A stretch of 64,000 nt of DNA from Anoplolepis gracilipes. Lineage: Eukaryota > Arthropoda > Insecta > Hymenoptera > Formicidae. The position numbers and the translations under genes are program-made. Position 1 is the first letter of the stretch; every line of letters begins with the position of its first letter. Under the pieces are notes generated by a model. It saw nothing but the letters and a program-made list of their open reading frames with translations, ran no database searches and was not told the origin of the DNA. The DNA is taken from assembly GCF_047496725.1 (NCBI RefSeq), contig NC_132986.1, forward strand, positions 1,574,001-1,638,000, in the 5' to 3' direction. Below are positions 24,771 to 36,300 of the stretch, in pieces.

Positions 24771-25129
24771 TTATTGATAGTATAGTTCTAAATTCATACC
24801 GTCGTGTATTTCATCTGAAATAACCCAATTAAGAAAAATATAACTCGATATGAAATTATTTGTATACAGTTTAAAATTATAATAAATTATTTTAATATGT
24901 ATTAATATTTTGTATACATGATATAAATGTGTTTTAATAGTTAAAGGATACAATCTTGCAGCTTTATGTGATCTTTGAAAATGGTGTACCACTTTTTCAA
25001 CACAATCTTCTCCCAATGGGTCCCCGTCTGGGCAGCTATCAATTTTTTCAAATCTCCTATGGTGTCGTCCGGGTTGCATTTGACTCTAACCTTCTTACCA
25101 AGACGATCGTTGCATGTTATCTCTAACAT
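24771..25129 (-). CDS. UBL5: Ubiquitin-like protein 5 (Hub1)
   Basis: Ubiquitin-fold modifier that binds spliceosome components non-covalently and supports pre-mRNA splicing. Two exons, 24952-25129 and 24771-24814, join inside a Tyr codon to give 73 residues, the usual family length. The sequence is almost invariant: [20 protein letters not shown], then [37 protein letters not shown] and [13 protein letters not shown]. The C-terminus carries the Tyr-Tyr pair plus one residue in place of the Gly-Gly of ubiquitin, as in all UBL5 proteins. Without the splice, the frame would stop shortly after LQDCIL. Confidence 0.98.
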
Positions 25130-25641
25130 TTTCTATCGTACCTACCTGACAATAAAAGAATTTCAATAACACACTGTAATAATTTTATGTTAATTTCAAG
25201 AATCAATATTTGTTTACACTTTTCATTAATATCAAAACAACACTGTGTTCATCTAATATAAATCTAAACAAGGCCTAATCTTGTCCATGACAAATGCAAA
25301 TGTCAAGCGATATAATTCATACTTACTCTTGTTACACGCAAAAATTGTGCAATTCCAAATTTTCGCAGTATTTTGTGAAATACGAAAAGGCTAATATAGG
25401 GTCGATAATAAATCCTGATTTTCGATTTTGCGTTTCTTTGAGGTTATGAAGAGAAAAACAAACCTCGATCAATTATACTCGCGGTCGGTAATAAAGATCT
25501 CGCTCAAGTTTAAATTACCTAAAGTGCCTAAAGTCACTATCTTTATTGCTGAACTGCACTATAGTGCAGAAGATATCTTTCTTCTTTTATGTGGAGAGAA
25601 AAGGATACCTTCTGAACTAGTGCAGACAGTTCAACAATAAA

Positions 25642-25829
25642 GAACAGACCTCACCTTAAGCCCGTATCACACTACGAGTTGAAAATTGAAGATTAAAGAT
25701 AGAATTTGACTAATCAGAATAAAAGAAACTAAAATTGCTTTGTCTTGATTGATCACATTTCAATCTTCAATCTTAAATCTTAATTTTTAATGCGTAGTCT
25801 GATACGGGCTTAATGAGATCTGTTCATTT
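25642..25829. mobile_element. Inverted-repeat element with TTAA-flanked core
   Basis: Core arms read GCCCGTATCACACTACG (25660-25676) and its inverse with one mismatch (25793-25809), each bordered outwards by TTAA. Inside, AT-rich arms around TTGAAGATTAAAGAT continue the pairing. Outside TTAA, GAACAGACCTCA and TGAGATCTGTTC also pair with one mismatch. TTAA could be a piggyBac-type target duplication, or simply part of a longer hairpin-type MITE. Confidence 0.65.
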
Positions 25830-25841
25830 TTACTTGCACTT

Positions 25842-25842
<1 letters not shown>

Positions 25843-25874
<32 letters not shown>
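25843..25874. repeat. (GA)n microsatellite
   Basis: About 15 GA units in the divergent region upstream of the SANT-like gene. Confidence 0.95.
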
Positions 25875-25878
<4 letters not shown>

Positions 25879-26125
25879 AAGCGAAGAGTGTAAAAGTAAA
25901 TAAAAAGAACATATCCGTCGTCAGCCTGTCGGAGAGGCTAGGCTAGTTATATGCTATATGTTGTGCTCTCCGCGAGGCGATATCTCTCGCTCGACAATGC
26001 CATGTTGCTATGTTATTGCAGGAAAGCTATCGAGGAACGTGGTGGTTTGCTGCAATAAACGCTATCGCGTGGTGAGGAAGACTCGCTGCAGGTTATTCGT
26101 ATGAAAGTGCGCTATTGCGGATCCT

Positions 26126-27119
26126 ATGGCAAAACCAGAGCGATTACGGTTCACGATTCTGGAAGACTTGATACTCTTACGGGAGGTCTTGCGACAGAAC
26201 CCGTACGAGGAAAGTGACAGGTGGAAGGCCGTTGCCGAGCATGTCGTGAACGCGACGCAGAAGAATTTTAGTCTGCGTTGCGTCAAAGAGCACGTCGATC
26301 ATCTGTTAAAAATTTGGGCGAGAGAGGGTCATGCACACTTGAGGAAGTAAGCAAGCACTTATCACAATATTCTATAATGTATCATCTTATTGTGAGAGTG
26401 ATCTTAAATGCATTAATGCAATATTATTATTGACTATTTTTTATTGAAATGAATGCAGAGTCAAAAACATATTTATCAAATCTTTCCACTTGATGATTCG
26501 CAGATCAGGAACCGAGGAACAATATAATGAAAAGGAACGACTTTTGCAGCAAGTACAAGACTTGCAAAGAGAATTCAGATGCTCTAGTAAAAGCAATGCA
26601 CAGAAATCAAGAATGCAAACGAGAGAGGTAACCATGGAGAATATTTCTGATACTTTGGAGGTAATAATAGAGGAACCAGTAGTGGCAACATCTTTACCTT
26701 TGTCATCCTTACCTTTGTCATCCTCGACATTATTGCCAATTGCATTACCATCACCAACTTCATCCTCCTCATCATCATCGTCGATTCCACAAACCTCAGC
26801 AAGCCCATTACGGTCGCCAGCCACATCACCGTCAAGAACGATTGGTCCAATAAGAAATAAAATGCGTCACGATACGATGAAGAAGTCAACGTTACAGTTT
26901 TTACAAGAAAGACATAAAAAAGAGGTAGAATTCCAAGAAAAACAATTTCGCTTGGAGGAGAGGAGAATTCAACTTGAAGAAGATAAGTTTAGAATAGAAA
27001 AAAAGGAACGTGAGGCGAGACTTGAATTAGAAATTGAAGAGAGGAGACAAAGGATTTCCGTATCTAAACAGAAACAAGAGATTCTAGAAATATTATTACA
27101 GTTAATACATAAACCTTAA
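26126..27119 (+). CDS. Myb/SANT-like DNA-binding domain protein with coiled coil
   Basis: Two exons, 26126-26346 and 26504-27119, give 278 residues. Residues 1-75 (LRFTILEDLILLREVLRQNP, then RWKAVAEHVVNA, then LRCVKEHVDHLLKIW) form a trihelical Myb/SANT-like unit with the regularly spaced aromatic and hydrophobic residues seen in transposase-derived and MADF-type DNA-binding proteins. A linker rich in Ser, Pro and Thr includes two copies of a LPLSS repeat and a Ser run (about residues 140-190). A long Glu/Arg/Lys coiled coil (about 205-270) then ends in ILLQLIHKP. The arrangement is that of a sequence-specific nuclear DNA-binding protein that dimerises. Such genes are often domesticated from PIF/Harbinger elements (family knowledge). 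The specific orthologue is not known to me. Confidence 0.8.
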
Positions 27120-27604
27120 TTATTTTATATTATAAATAAAAAAAAATTCTTTGTTTTATTGATTTACAGAATTATTGGTTTATAAAATTATTAATAAAAT
27201 TATTGTTAATATAAAAAACAAAGTGTATATTTTCTAATTTAAATAGTTGCATATATAAAAAAATGATGTGTGTATAAGATTACATGTACAAGTTATGTAA
27301 CTTATCTTTTTATATATGTATATAAAAAGAAATTTGATTAAAGAAAACATTTATTTTCAAATATACAATGCAGAATAAATATAATGGAATATATAGTATG
27401 ATCTAATCTAAATATATATTTAAAAGATATTTAAAAATGATTATATAACGTCAAAATAAAAATTACGATATTTTTTCGATTAAATATGCAATTATAATTA
27501 TACATAAAATTAAGATATATATAAATTTTATTTTATAAAAATTATAATTTTATAAGAATTTCTTACAATCATTAATATATTAAAATTTAACACCAAGCAA
27601 GAAA
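27120..27604. other. AT-rich spacer before tRNA pair
   Basis: Contains the 3' UTR of the SANT-like gene (AATAAA near 27134) and otherwise featureless AT-rich sequence. Confidence 0.5.
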
Positions 27605-27676
27605 TCCTCGATAGTATAGTGGTCAGTATCCCCGCCTGTCACGCGGGAGACCGGGGTTCGATTCCCCGTCGGGGAG
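27605..27676 (+). tRNA. tRNA-Asp (GTC)
   Basis: 72 nt folding as a full cloverleaf. The acceptor stem is TCCTCGA/TCGGGGA with a G discriminator. The D-arm contains the A-box (TAGTATAGTGGTCAGTA). The anticodon stem CCCGC/GCGGG carries loop CTGTCAC with anticodon GTC. The T-arm CGGGG/CCCCG has GGTTCGATTCC as the B-box. A run of T begins at about 27679, a normal Pol III terminator. There is no intron. Confidence 0.97.
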
Positions 27677-27850
27677 GGTTTTTTTTTTTTTTATTTATTT
27701 TTCTATTATTATTTAATTATTATCAATTACATTTTTAATAAGTAATCTGTAAAACATAATTTTCATTAAATTGTGATTTTTATCTTTATTAGATCTTTAA
27801 TCCGTATCAAATTATTCATGGCTAATCAGAAAAAAAAATATAAAAAAATT
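27677..27850. other. Spacer between inverted tRNA-Asp genes
   Basis: 174 bp, AT-rich. T runs follow the plus-strand tRNA, and A runs at about 27832-27849 act as the T-run terminator of the minus-strand copy. It separates the arms of the inverted tRNA pair. Confidence 0.7.
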
Positions 27851-27922
27851 CTCCCCGACGGGGAATCGAACCCCGGTCTCCCGCGTGACAGGCGGGGATA
27901 CTGACCACTATACTATCGAGGA
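27851..27922 (-). tRNA. tRNA-Asp (GTC), second copy
   Basis: Exact reverse-complement copy of the tRNA at 27605-27676, with the same cloverleaf, A-box, B-box and anticodon GTC. It is convergent with the first copy. The identical 5' flank CAAGAAA suggests a duplicated segment slightly larger than the gene. Confidence 0.97.
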
Positions 27923-28837
27923 TTTCTTGATGGGTGATCAATTTTTGAAAATTTCTTGTAAATTTGCAATCGATAGAGATCCTTTGATTAGAGCACGTCA
28001 TAAAATAACAACTTATAAAATTAGCCAGTTTATTAATTAAGCTTTTTATTGACTGATAAGATTCGGATAAAGATTTTTTTATCCTGATCATTTAATAAAA
28101 TATTGTAACAAATAAACAGCTCCGTTTTTGGAACTATATATTTGTCCTATTTCTATCTTTGATCAATTTTGTAACAACTTGTAAAGACTACACAAATCTG
28201 TTTGCGGATGGAGCTTTAAATCTGTAAGAAGAGATGGCGGGGATGAGCGACGCGCGCGCAGCGCCATCTATACCCCGTTCGGTTGAGCAAGCGTGGCTAA
28301 TCAAAGCACCAAGAGGTAAGCCGCGAGGTCTGTTTATTTTGGATTTTTCGTTAGATAAGCGTAGCTTCACGTCGGCAGTTTATGATAAAAATGTGCTTTA
28401 TCGTCGTGCCTCCTTCCTATCCACCGTATTCGAGAAACAATTGACCTAGAGCAGTAATTGCCATGGAAACATAGGTGTTCACGCGCCGGACGGGACCGTA
28501 ACTTGTCGGGCATTTTGCCTGGTAAAAGCCGAGCTCCATCTCCGTCTCGCACCCCGCGCAGCCGTCACCGTCCCGTCCCGTCCCGTCCATCCGTCCGTCC
28601 GTCTGTTCCTTCCTTCTTCGCCCTGTCGAGCCCGCCGCTCTAACCAACTAACCAACGTGCGCGTCGATAGTTGCCGACGACGCGTTTACGCGCGTACGCA
28701 TCGGCGAGCGAGAACGGGAACAGCGGCTCTTCGCTCTTCGTCGTCCTATATATTCACCGAAAAATATTCGCCTGGCCCTGGCCACGAACACGTAATAATA
28801 ACGGGACTCTCCCCACGGTTTCTTCTGCCGCAGGAAA
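27923..28837. promoter_or_regulatory. CpG-containing promoter and 5' UTR region of casein kinase II beta
   Basis: From about 28235 the base composition turns GC-rich with many CG dinucleotides, including a CCGT(C)-type repeat run (CCCGTCCCGTCCCGTCCATCCGTCCGTCC, about 28569-28602) and GCGATGGCGC-like motifs. This is the likely start-site region for the gene at 28838. An acceptor-like CAG just before the ATG (28831-28833) suggests a 5' UTR intron may exist. Confidence 0.6.
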
Positions 28838-30732
28838 ATGAGCAGCTCCGAGGAAGTGTCCTGGATCTCGTGGTTTTGCGGCTTGCGCGGAAACGAGTTC
28901 TTTTGCGAGGTGAGTACTCGGGGAAACGCCCCTGTTGCATTCTGTTAGATCTTTGCTATGGGTATTTTAAATGTTTCATAACAATGTTTATTGAAGCATG
29001 TTAGAGCTTTAGAGAGTGCCAATTTATTTTTACTTTGGCCATCTACAATAGAAGTAAGAGCGATAAGCTTTCCTTATGTAAGTTTAAATTTGGGGTAAGA
29101 ACAACAAAGCAGCAAAATCTTAGAATAAAATTAAAATGATGTGTGAAAGTATAATTGTTTCTGTATACATGATCTATACATACGTTGAATATATATTTTT
29201 TAGCCATTTAATAAGTAAATATTTAAGCTACAGTCACAATAACTACATTTTGTATTTGATGTCTTAAAATCTATTAATTTTGTTGATGTATTTTTGAATT
29301 TATGCAAAAGACATTTGAATGATATCTCTCGTAAAAAAGTTTACAATTATAGATGTTACTTCTGTTTGTTATGTTTGTATCCAGGTGGATGAGGATTATA
29401 TTCAAGATAAATTTAATTTAACGGGGCTGAATGAGCAAGTACCACATTATCGTCAAGCATTGGACATGATTCTCGACCTTGAACCTGGTAAGTTGCCTCA
29501 AGATGATAAATGAAATTACTCTTTCTTCAGTTATTAAGTATATTGATTGAAATGTAGAAATAAATAGGAATAATTTGTCAAATATAACTACTGTTTTTTA
29601 ATACTCTTCTTATTTGATTTGTACTTGATAGATGATGATTTGGATGACAATCCAAATCAATCAGACCTGGTTGAACAAGCAGCAGAGATGCTTTATGGTC
29701 TTATTCACGCACGTTACATACTTACCAATCGTGGCATCGCTCAGATGATCGAAAAATATCAAGCAGGCGATTTCGGCCATTGCCCGCGAGTATACTGTGA
29801 ATCCCAGCCGATGTTGCCGTTAGGTCTTAGCGATGTCCCTGGTGAGGCAATGGTCAAGAGCTACTGTCCCAAGTGCATGGACGTTTACACGCCAAAAAGC
29901 TCGAGACATCATCACACTGATGGAGCTTATTTCGGAACAGGATTTCCACATATGCTGTTCATGGTCCATCCCGAATACAGACCGAAACGTGCGGCAAATC
30001 AATTTGTACCTAGGTAAGTACACATCATTCTGTTAGTGTGAAGCATTTTTTGCAATAGAATAATAATCACAGAAAGTTTAAAATACTATTTTTGGCTGTC
30101 AAAATTCTAACTACTAATTCTAACAACTGATTTATTATTATTTTTTTAATGATAAAATTATGAAAGACTAGAAATAGAAGAAACTATTTTAAGATAGATA
30201 TCATTTCAGCTGAACAAATCTTACTAAATACAAGTTTTATATATAATTATATATAAATTTTTAAATATTTTTTTTTATAGATTTTATTACTTTACAATAA
30301 TCAAAAACGTCACAATTTTCTTAACATATTTCCTGTGATTCATTGTTATCATCTGTGTACAAAAAAATGTGATAGATTGAGCAACATTAATGTTTATTTT
30401 GGCTACAGTATACTTTTATATAATTATATATGTTTAATCAAAGATAGATTAATATATGTAAATGCTTAAGGAAATTAAATAACATTTAATATTGAGTCGA
30501 AATTTCAAGTCTTATCATGTGTTACTATACTCTTTATAATCTGTTTGAAGTTTTACTTTTTGCATGTGTAGAGATGTATGAAATCCAAAAGTTAAAAGGT
30601 AGATATTTTTTTTTTTTTTTCAGATTATATGGCTTTAAAATTCATCCTCTAGCATATCAGATCCAGCAACAGTCTGCGTCCACGTTTAAAGCACCTTTAC
30701 GGGCTCTTAACTACAATAATGGAAAACGTTAA
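28838..30732 (+). CDS. CkIIbeta: Casein kinase II regulatory subunit beta
   Basis: Dimeric regulatory subunit of protein kinase CK2, which docks two catalytic alpha subunits and selects substrates. Four exons, 28838-28909, 29385-29487, 29632-30013 and 30624-30732, give 221 residues (human 215). The N-terminal autophosphorylation site [20 protein letters not shown] is followed by [14 protein letters not shown], the acidic stretch [13 protein letters not shown], and the zinc ribbon (CPRVYC at its start and CPKCMD at its end). [20 protein letters not shown] is the dimer interface. The C-terminal tail ([14 protein letters not shown]) is a little longer than in vertebrates. All four splice junctions are in phase and the core is nearly invariant across animals. 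Confidence 0.98.
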
Positions 30733-33315
30733 GGTCATTTTGGAATAGCCTAGAATACTTCCTTTCATTATTCACAATTTCTAATTTTGTCTTGAAGATT
30801 TAAACAAAATATTTTTTATACCTCCGTTTCTCCCAATATGTTTCTGTGCAAAGAGAACATTTCCTATGAAATTGCTCCTTGTAACTCTTTCAATCGTTTC
30901 ATCGCTCTTCGGAGTGTCTGATATTACAGTAAAGAGACAAAAAGAGAAAGAGAGAAGGGCAAGAAGCATTTAGTTTCGTCGTGTAAATCATTGTCATATA
31001 ATTTAAATTCTAGCAACAATATTGTTTTCAACAATCGTTTACGCGAAGAACCAATATGTTTTTGTATAGAAACTTTGAACATTATTCATATTAAGATAAA
31101 GGGAAAAGAATAAGAAAAACATATACTTATAGAATAATTGCATTAGATCATAAATAAGGAAAGAAATAGGATAGAACACACATCCGTTTTGTACGAGAGT
31201 CGTTCGCGTCATCGTATTTGCTGCCAAGTAGTTCCTAAAAACGTGCAGAAGCGGACTTCCTAAAAAAGAGAGAAAAGCGGATAGAAAGAGAGAGAGTAAC
31301 TGGGTTCACATTGGTTCTTTTCGAGACGAAATGTATAAAGAAAAATATAGCTATTAAGTGTAACTTAATTTAATCGCCGAATAATTTGTGTACGAACTGT
31401 GACAGAACCAATTTATTGATGTGTAAAAACATCGTGTAGATAATATATATATACATATATATAAATAATTTACTTTGCCAAACAAACTATTGAACTCGAG
31501 ACATAGTAATTTCAAAGAAACGAAAAATCGTGTAACGTTCCACGAGAAAGATTAAAAAAAAGAATATCTTGGTTTCTATCACAGTTCTCGAAACGTTCTT
31601 ATTGACATTTAGCATTGGTGGGAGGAAGATTTCGCGCGATTAGAAAATAAAATTCTGTGTACAATTTTTAACGTAGAATAACAAAGTTATTAGTAACATT
31701 TTCTTTATTTTGTTTAATTGTTCGCGAAGTAAAGTTTTGAGTCGAATAGATTTATATCTAAATTGATTGGTTTATAGTAAAAAAAAAAAAAAAAAAACTA
31801 TTGTATTTTCACTTTAAATTAAAGTACGACTTATTTACATACATTGTATATTCAATATCCACATAACTAAACTCAAGTTAAAAAAAATTTACATGAATAT
31901 ATAATTTAATTAATTTGCATTGTTATATTTCATAATTACAATTATTTTTAATTCTCAAAATTAATACTGTTTATTATTTACTTTATATACATTTATTCTT
32001 ATAACAATTAATAGATTTTTATATAATTAATTATAAATAAAAATATTGTATACAGGATGTTTTTTTCTAGAATTCGGGTGCATCGTCTGTTAGTGGTAAA
32101 TTTTTAAATTTCGAAATAAAAATTTTAATCTAATTATCAAAACTAATAATTTTTAAATAAAATAGCGCGCGTTTAAAGTTGATCAATCAAGTTGCCTCAC
32201 GTTTTCAAGCATGGTATATATATATATATATATATCATATAGTAAGGTGTTTTCAGACATCGTAAGATGACTAAGTTGTGATTGGTTCGTTATTTTTGTA
32301 TCAATTCGCGCTAGTTTTATTTTGATTAACCAATCAGAACAAAGAAACGTTTACTCCGATTCGTCAATCAAACATCAAAACGTATCGTTATTGGATAGGG
32401 AATTTTGTTTTTAGCGCGAATAGCGTTCTCCTGAACCCAACTTTCATCTTCGATAAACCTAACCTTCAGTTCGACCAATAAACGTAATCCTTCCGAATTC
32501 AAATGCCGTATGCCATGATGTGAGACGAAAACCGGTAAAGCTAGAAATTCGTGTTCAAATTATGCTTAAGTTTTGAAAGTGATACATATTAATGTACAAA
32601 GTGATATATTTCATAAGACACATAAATGAAGCTGTACATAAGTATAAATATATCTTTATACGCGCAACGAGCTTGTAACGCGTGTGTATAGCGTATTTTC
32701 TGTCGACGATTTTCTTTGTTTGGCCGATCTACAACCGAGCTGTTTAGTTTGACAGATGTGTATGTGTGTATATGAGCCTGCTCGAGGATGCTTTGAGCAC
32801 TCGTGATTTCATTTCTTCTATACGTACTTTATCGCTAAACCAGGAAGTCTGACAATTGTGTCAATGAATTTATAGCATAACTTGAGAATAATTCGAGAGA
32901 TTTAAACACTTTTTCTTCAGGTAATTAAGTACTTGTTTTGAAAGTTGGAAACGATTCGGAAATCTGCGATAATAGAGAAAAGAAAGACAGAGATAGTGAC
33001 AAAAATTTAACTTCTACGTGTATCTGTTTCTTTACATTGACAATAATTGTAATTTTATCGTTTATGTAATAATAAACTAATAGTAATAATAATTTTGTGT
33101 AATATTTATAATGTATTTCCTTTTTTATATTATTTAATATTTGTTTATAACAAAAATTATATACTGATTCTTATTTAGCTTTTAGTTTCTTTTTATTTTC
33201 ATATTTTTTTATAACTTTATCTGATATTGAATATAAGATATATTTTGAGTTTTGTTAAAACATATAATTTTACTTTTTTTTACAGATCAATAACATTTGT
33301 TGAAGATTATTGATA
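30733..33315. other. CkIIbeta 3' UTR and TTK upstream region
   Basis: About 2.6 kb without a supported gene. The left part is probably the kinase-subunit 3' UTR, with an AATAAA at about 31647. A motif starting ACAGGATGTTTTTT near 32054 resembles one end of a small transposon, but I found no partner end. A TA microsatellite lies at about 32217-32236. The segment 32250-32760 is less AT-rich and likely holds the TTK promoter and first noncoding exon. An acceptor just before 33285 suggests a 5' UTR intron. Confidence 0.5.
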
Positions 33316-36300
33316 ATGTCAGATCTTGTAGGAAACAATAGCCACAGTTTTAATAGCACAAGCACTGGTAAAGAGCCAATTACACTACCAAAGTCTCAAC
33401 CAGTACGCCTCTTGTATTTGTGTCAGAGCGACGAAGATGACGATGATGACGATGACGAAAACGAGGAGAAACCCCGTGAGTCTGAAGATGAATCAGATTT
33501 TGATGAACCCCCAAGTGGTTCCACTGAAGATGTACAGTGGGAATCGGATGCACATGGAGCAGCAGATGTTAAGCCTTTGATTGGTTCAACAGATAGGCTT
33601 TTGAAAACTACGTGTGTACTGCCAAAAGATAGTTGTGCAATTGCAACTGATATTTCTTCTGTACAAAAAATAAGTTGTGCAAGCAATAAAGAAGAATGCA
33701 AAGACGATGCAAATTTCGAAAGTCGCCTGCTAGTTGACGATCCGAATAAACTAGGAACTTGTAGCTCCAAACAGGAGAATAATTCACAGGACTCTCATAG
33801 TGGTATGTTTGTCTCTTTGAAGAATCAAGCTGGTTTTGCTCACAACTGTTCGATGGAAGTGACCTTACCTTCATCATCACTTTATAAAGAGGATTACATT
33901 GCAAAGTCTGATACAAGTAAAAATCTGCAACTGGCAATAAATAGTGCCCAATTGAGTCATGAGAATGTTTACTTATCTGATAGGTTGAATAAGAGAAAGG
34001 AAGAGCATCCATATAGCTCAATGACTGATAATAAATTACTGCACAGAAGCGAACACTTGTTGAATATAAGCAAAGAGGAGCAGTATAAAGGAATGCTGCA
34101 TGATTTTAATGAGCATATTAATAAGGATTGCAACGAAGAGCCTTGCAGGATCTCAACCGTTGTACCGGAATCCACCAACTGTATATCTCAAAACTTGTCC
34201 AGAAACATGATACATCCTGTAACATATAGCAACTCGCAATACAGCACCTCCAAGTATGAGGCGAACGAAAAGTGTACGCCAGCGAAAAATCCGCGCCCAC
34301 ACATGGAACTAAATACACCCTTACTGAACAAAGTTCAGCAAACATCATTACTTACTCCGATTAATCGTTTAGTTTTAGAAACTCCGTTGAAGCATCTACC
34401 AGTCAGTTCGATGCATCCAAATCCATGCACATCGCATAAACAGTTGTTTCAGACTCCGCAGAGTAAATTATCCAACGATTCAAGCAAAAGTCACATTCAA
34501 ACTCCTTCCACGATATTGTCTAGTTTGTGCTACAATAATGTGAGACATACACCATTGGAGGGAAAGAATCTTGCTGCAAAGGATCATAGGCAAATATCTA
34601 GAAATACAGTCTGTACACCTATCATAGAGAAACTAGAATCCGCGAGGTTTGTAGAACCATTTTACAACTATGTGCTTTGAAAAAAAACAATATTTAACGT
34701 ATTAATTTAACTTATTAATATAATAGTATTATTTGTTTATTCTTGATAAATATATTACAGTAATATTGTTATAAAAAAATAAACTATCAGATAGTTTGGA
34801 ATTAAATTTTGATCGCATTTTTCACGTCTAGGATGAATCGTGATTCTTTCGGACAGATTTAAGCGCACATCACAGAGGACTTACAGTAACTTATTTTTCT
34901 TTTTTTCCAGATTGAGTGTCAAAAACATGAGGCGACCCTTAGCGGACGCTACATTAGCATATGGTAATTCTTCTGCACCTCATCCTTTGGAATCTAAGCC
35001 ACTCGTTGCGTTGCACTCACGTGCTGAAACAAAGACTGTAGTGTCTGAATTACAACAGGAAGACAGAAGCAAGAGGCCGGATGTAAAATTGATGATGCAG
35101 ACAGAAATAAATTACCATAATGGTAAGCGTATTAATAGCACGTTCAAATTTAATATAATAATTAAATTATTAAATATTTTATTTTGTTGTCACCTTAAGT
35201 TGTCATTGCATTCAGATCCAAAATTTGCGAAGGCTACCGAAGAAATGAAGGACAACAAACAAGTCGTCAATATACCTGACACATTGCTAGTAAGTAGCAC
35301 AAAGACTGTGCCAAATAAAAACGAAATCAAACGAAATATGATAATTGGGTCTGATATGGGCCAGATAAAACAAGATTCTTTGCGAATCCTGAACAAGTAT
35401 AGCGAGGGAGATTATGGGATCGTCTCGGAATGCAAAAGCTCGCATGAGCATCAGTCGGTTCGCGAGAAGAAGTGCGAAGAGGCACAGCAGATCATAGATA
35501 GAATTGCGAACATGCAATTTACTATACCGTCGAACATTCCTCCGCAACGACAAGAGAAAACATTACACGTGAAGGACAGAGAGTACCTGATTCTAGGTTC
35601 TCTCGGTCGTGGAATGAGCGGTGAAGTTCTGCGAGTGCAGGATATATCTTTCGGCGAGTTACGCGCAATCAAATGCGTGGACTTGAGTAAGATGGACAAA
35701 GAGTCGGCCCAGGGCTGCTTGGATGAGATCACTATGCTGCGTAAGCTACAAGCACCCTGTGTTGTCAGAATGATCGACTAGTGAGTATCTATTACAGATA
35801 TGCAAAGTCAGATATTCAAAGATAGCAATATTATCGTGATTGCTCGAGAACGTATTTCTGAAAGGATTCGATGAACGATAATATATTAACGAAATATTAA
35901 CGCTCTTATAAAGTATTATAACAATGTTCATTAATTTAATTCAATTGTTTTAGTGAAATCAGAGAATCTATGGTTTACGTGGTAATGGAAATGGGTGATA
36001 CCGATCTCAGCAGACTTCTCAAGTCCATGTCCCAGGAGAAGCAAATTTCTATCATGATGATTCTGTATTACTGGACAGAGATGCTCACTGCTGTAAAACA
36101 CATACATGATAATGGTGAATATATATTACATAATTAATTAAACGCAGACAATCAAGCAGTTTTATCTTGTGAATAAATATGTGGCTTCTGCATTTTAGGA
36201 GTTATACACTCGGATTTAAAACCAGGAAATTTTTTACTGGTACGCGGTCGGCTTAAATTGATAGATTTCGGCATTGCTTCCAGTGTAAATTCTGATATGA

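Larger units (their letters stand above)
25130..26125. promoter_or_regulatory. Divergent region between UBL5 and the SANT-like gene
   Basis: Both genes point outward from this stretch. It holds an inverted-repeat element (25642-25829), a GA microsatellite and a less AT-rich section at 25910-26120 that is the likely promoter/5' UTR of the right-hand gene. A 70-codon frame at 25428-25640 has no recognisable domain and was not called. Confidence 0.5.

Noticed and set aside
25428..25640. 70-codon plus-strand frame between UBL5 and the SANT-like gene
   Set aside because: No recognisable domain, no splice partners and poor start context. It overlaps the edge of an inverted-repeat element.
28234..28449. 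71-codon plus-strand frame before CkIIbeta
   Set aside because: It lies in the CpG-rich promoter zone, where stop codons are rare by composition, and has no conserved features.
32054..32140. ACAGGATGTTTTTT motif as one end of a transposon
   Set aside because: No inverted partner end was found nearby, so no element could be delimited.
33423..33770. 115-codon minus-strand frame opposite TTK exon 1
   Set aside because: It is antisense to the acidic coding stretch. The Ser runs come from the complementary Asp/Glu codons.
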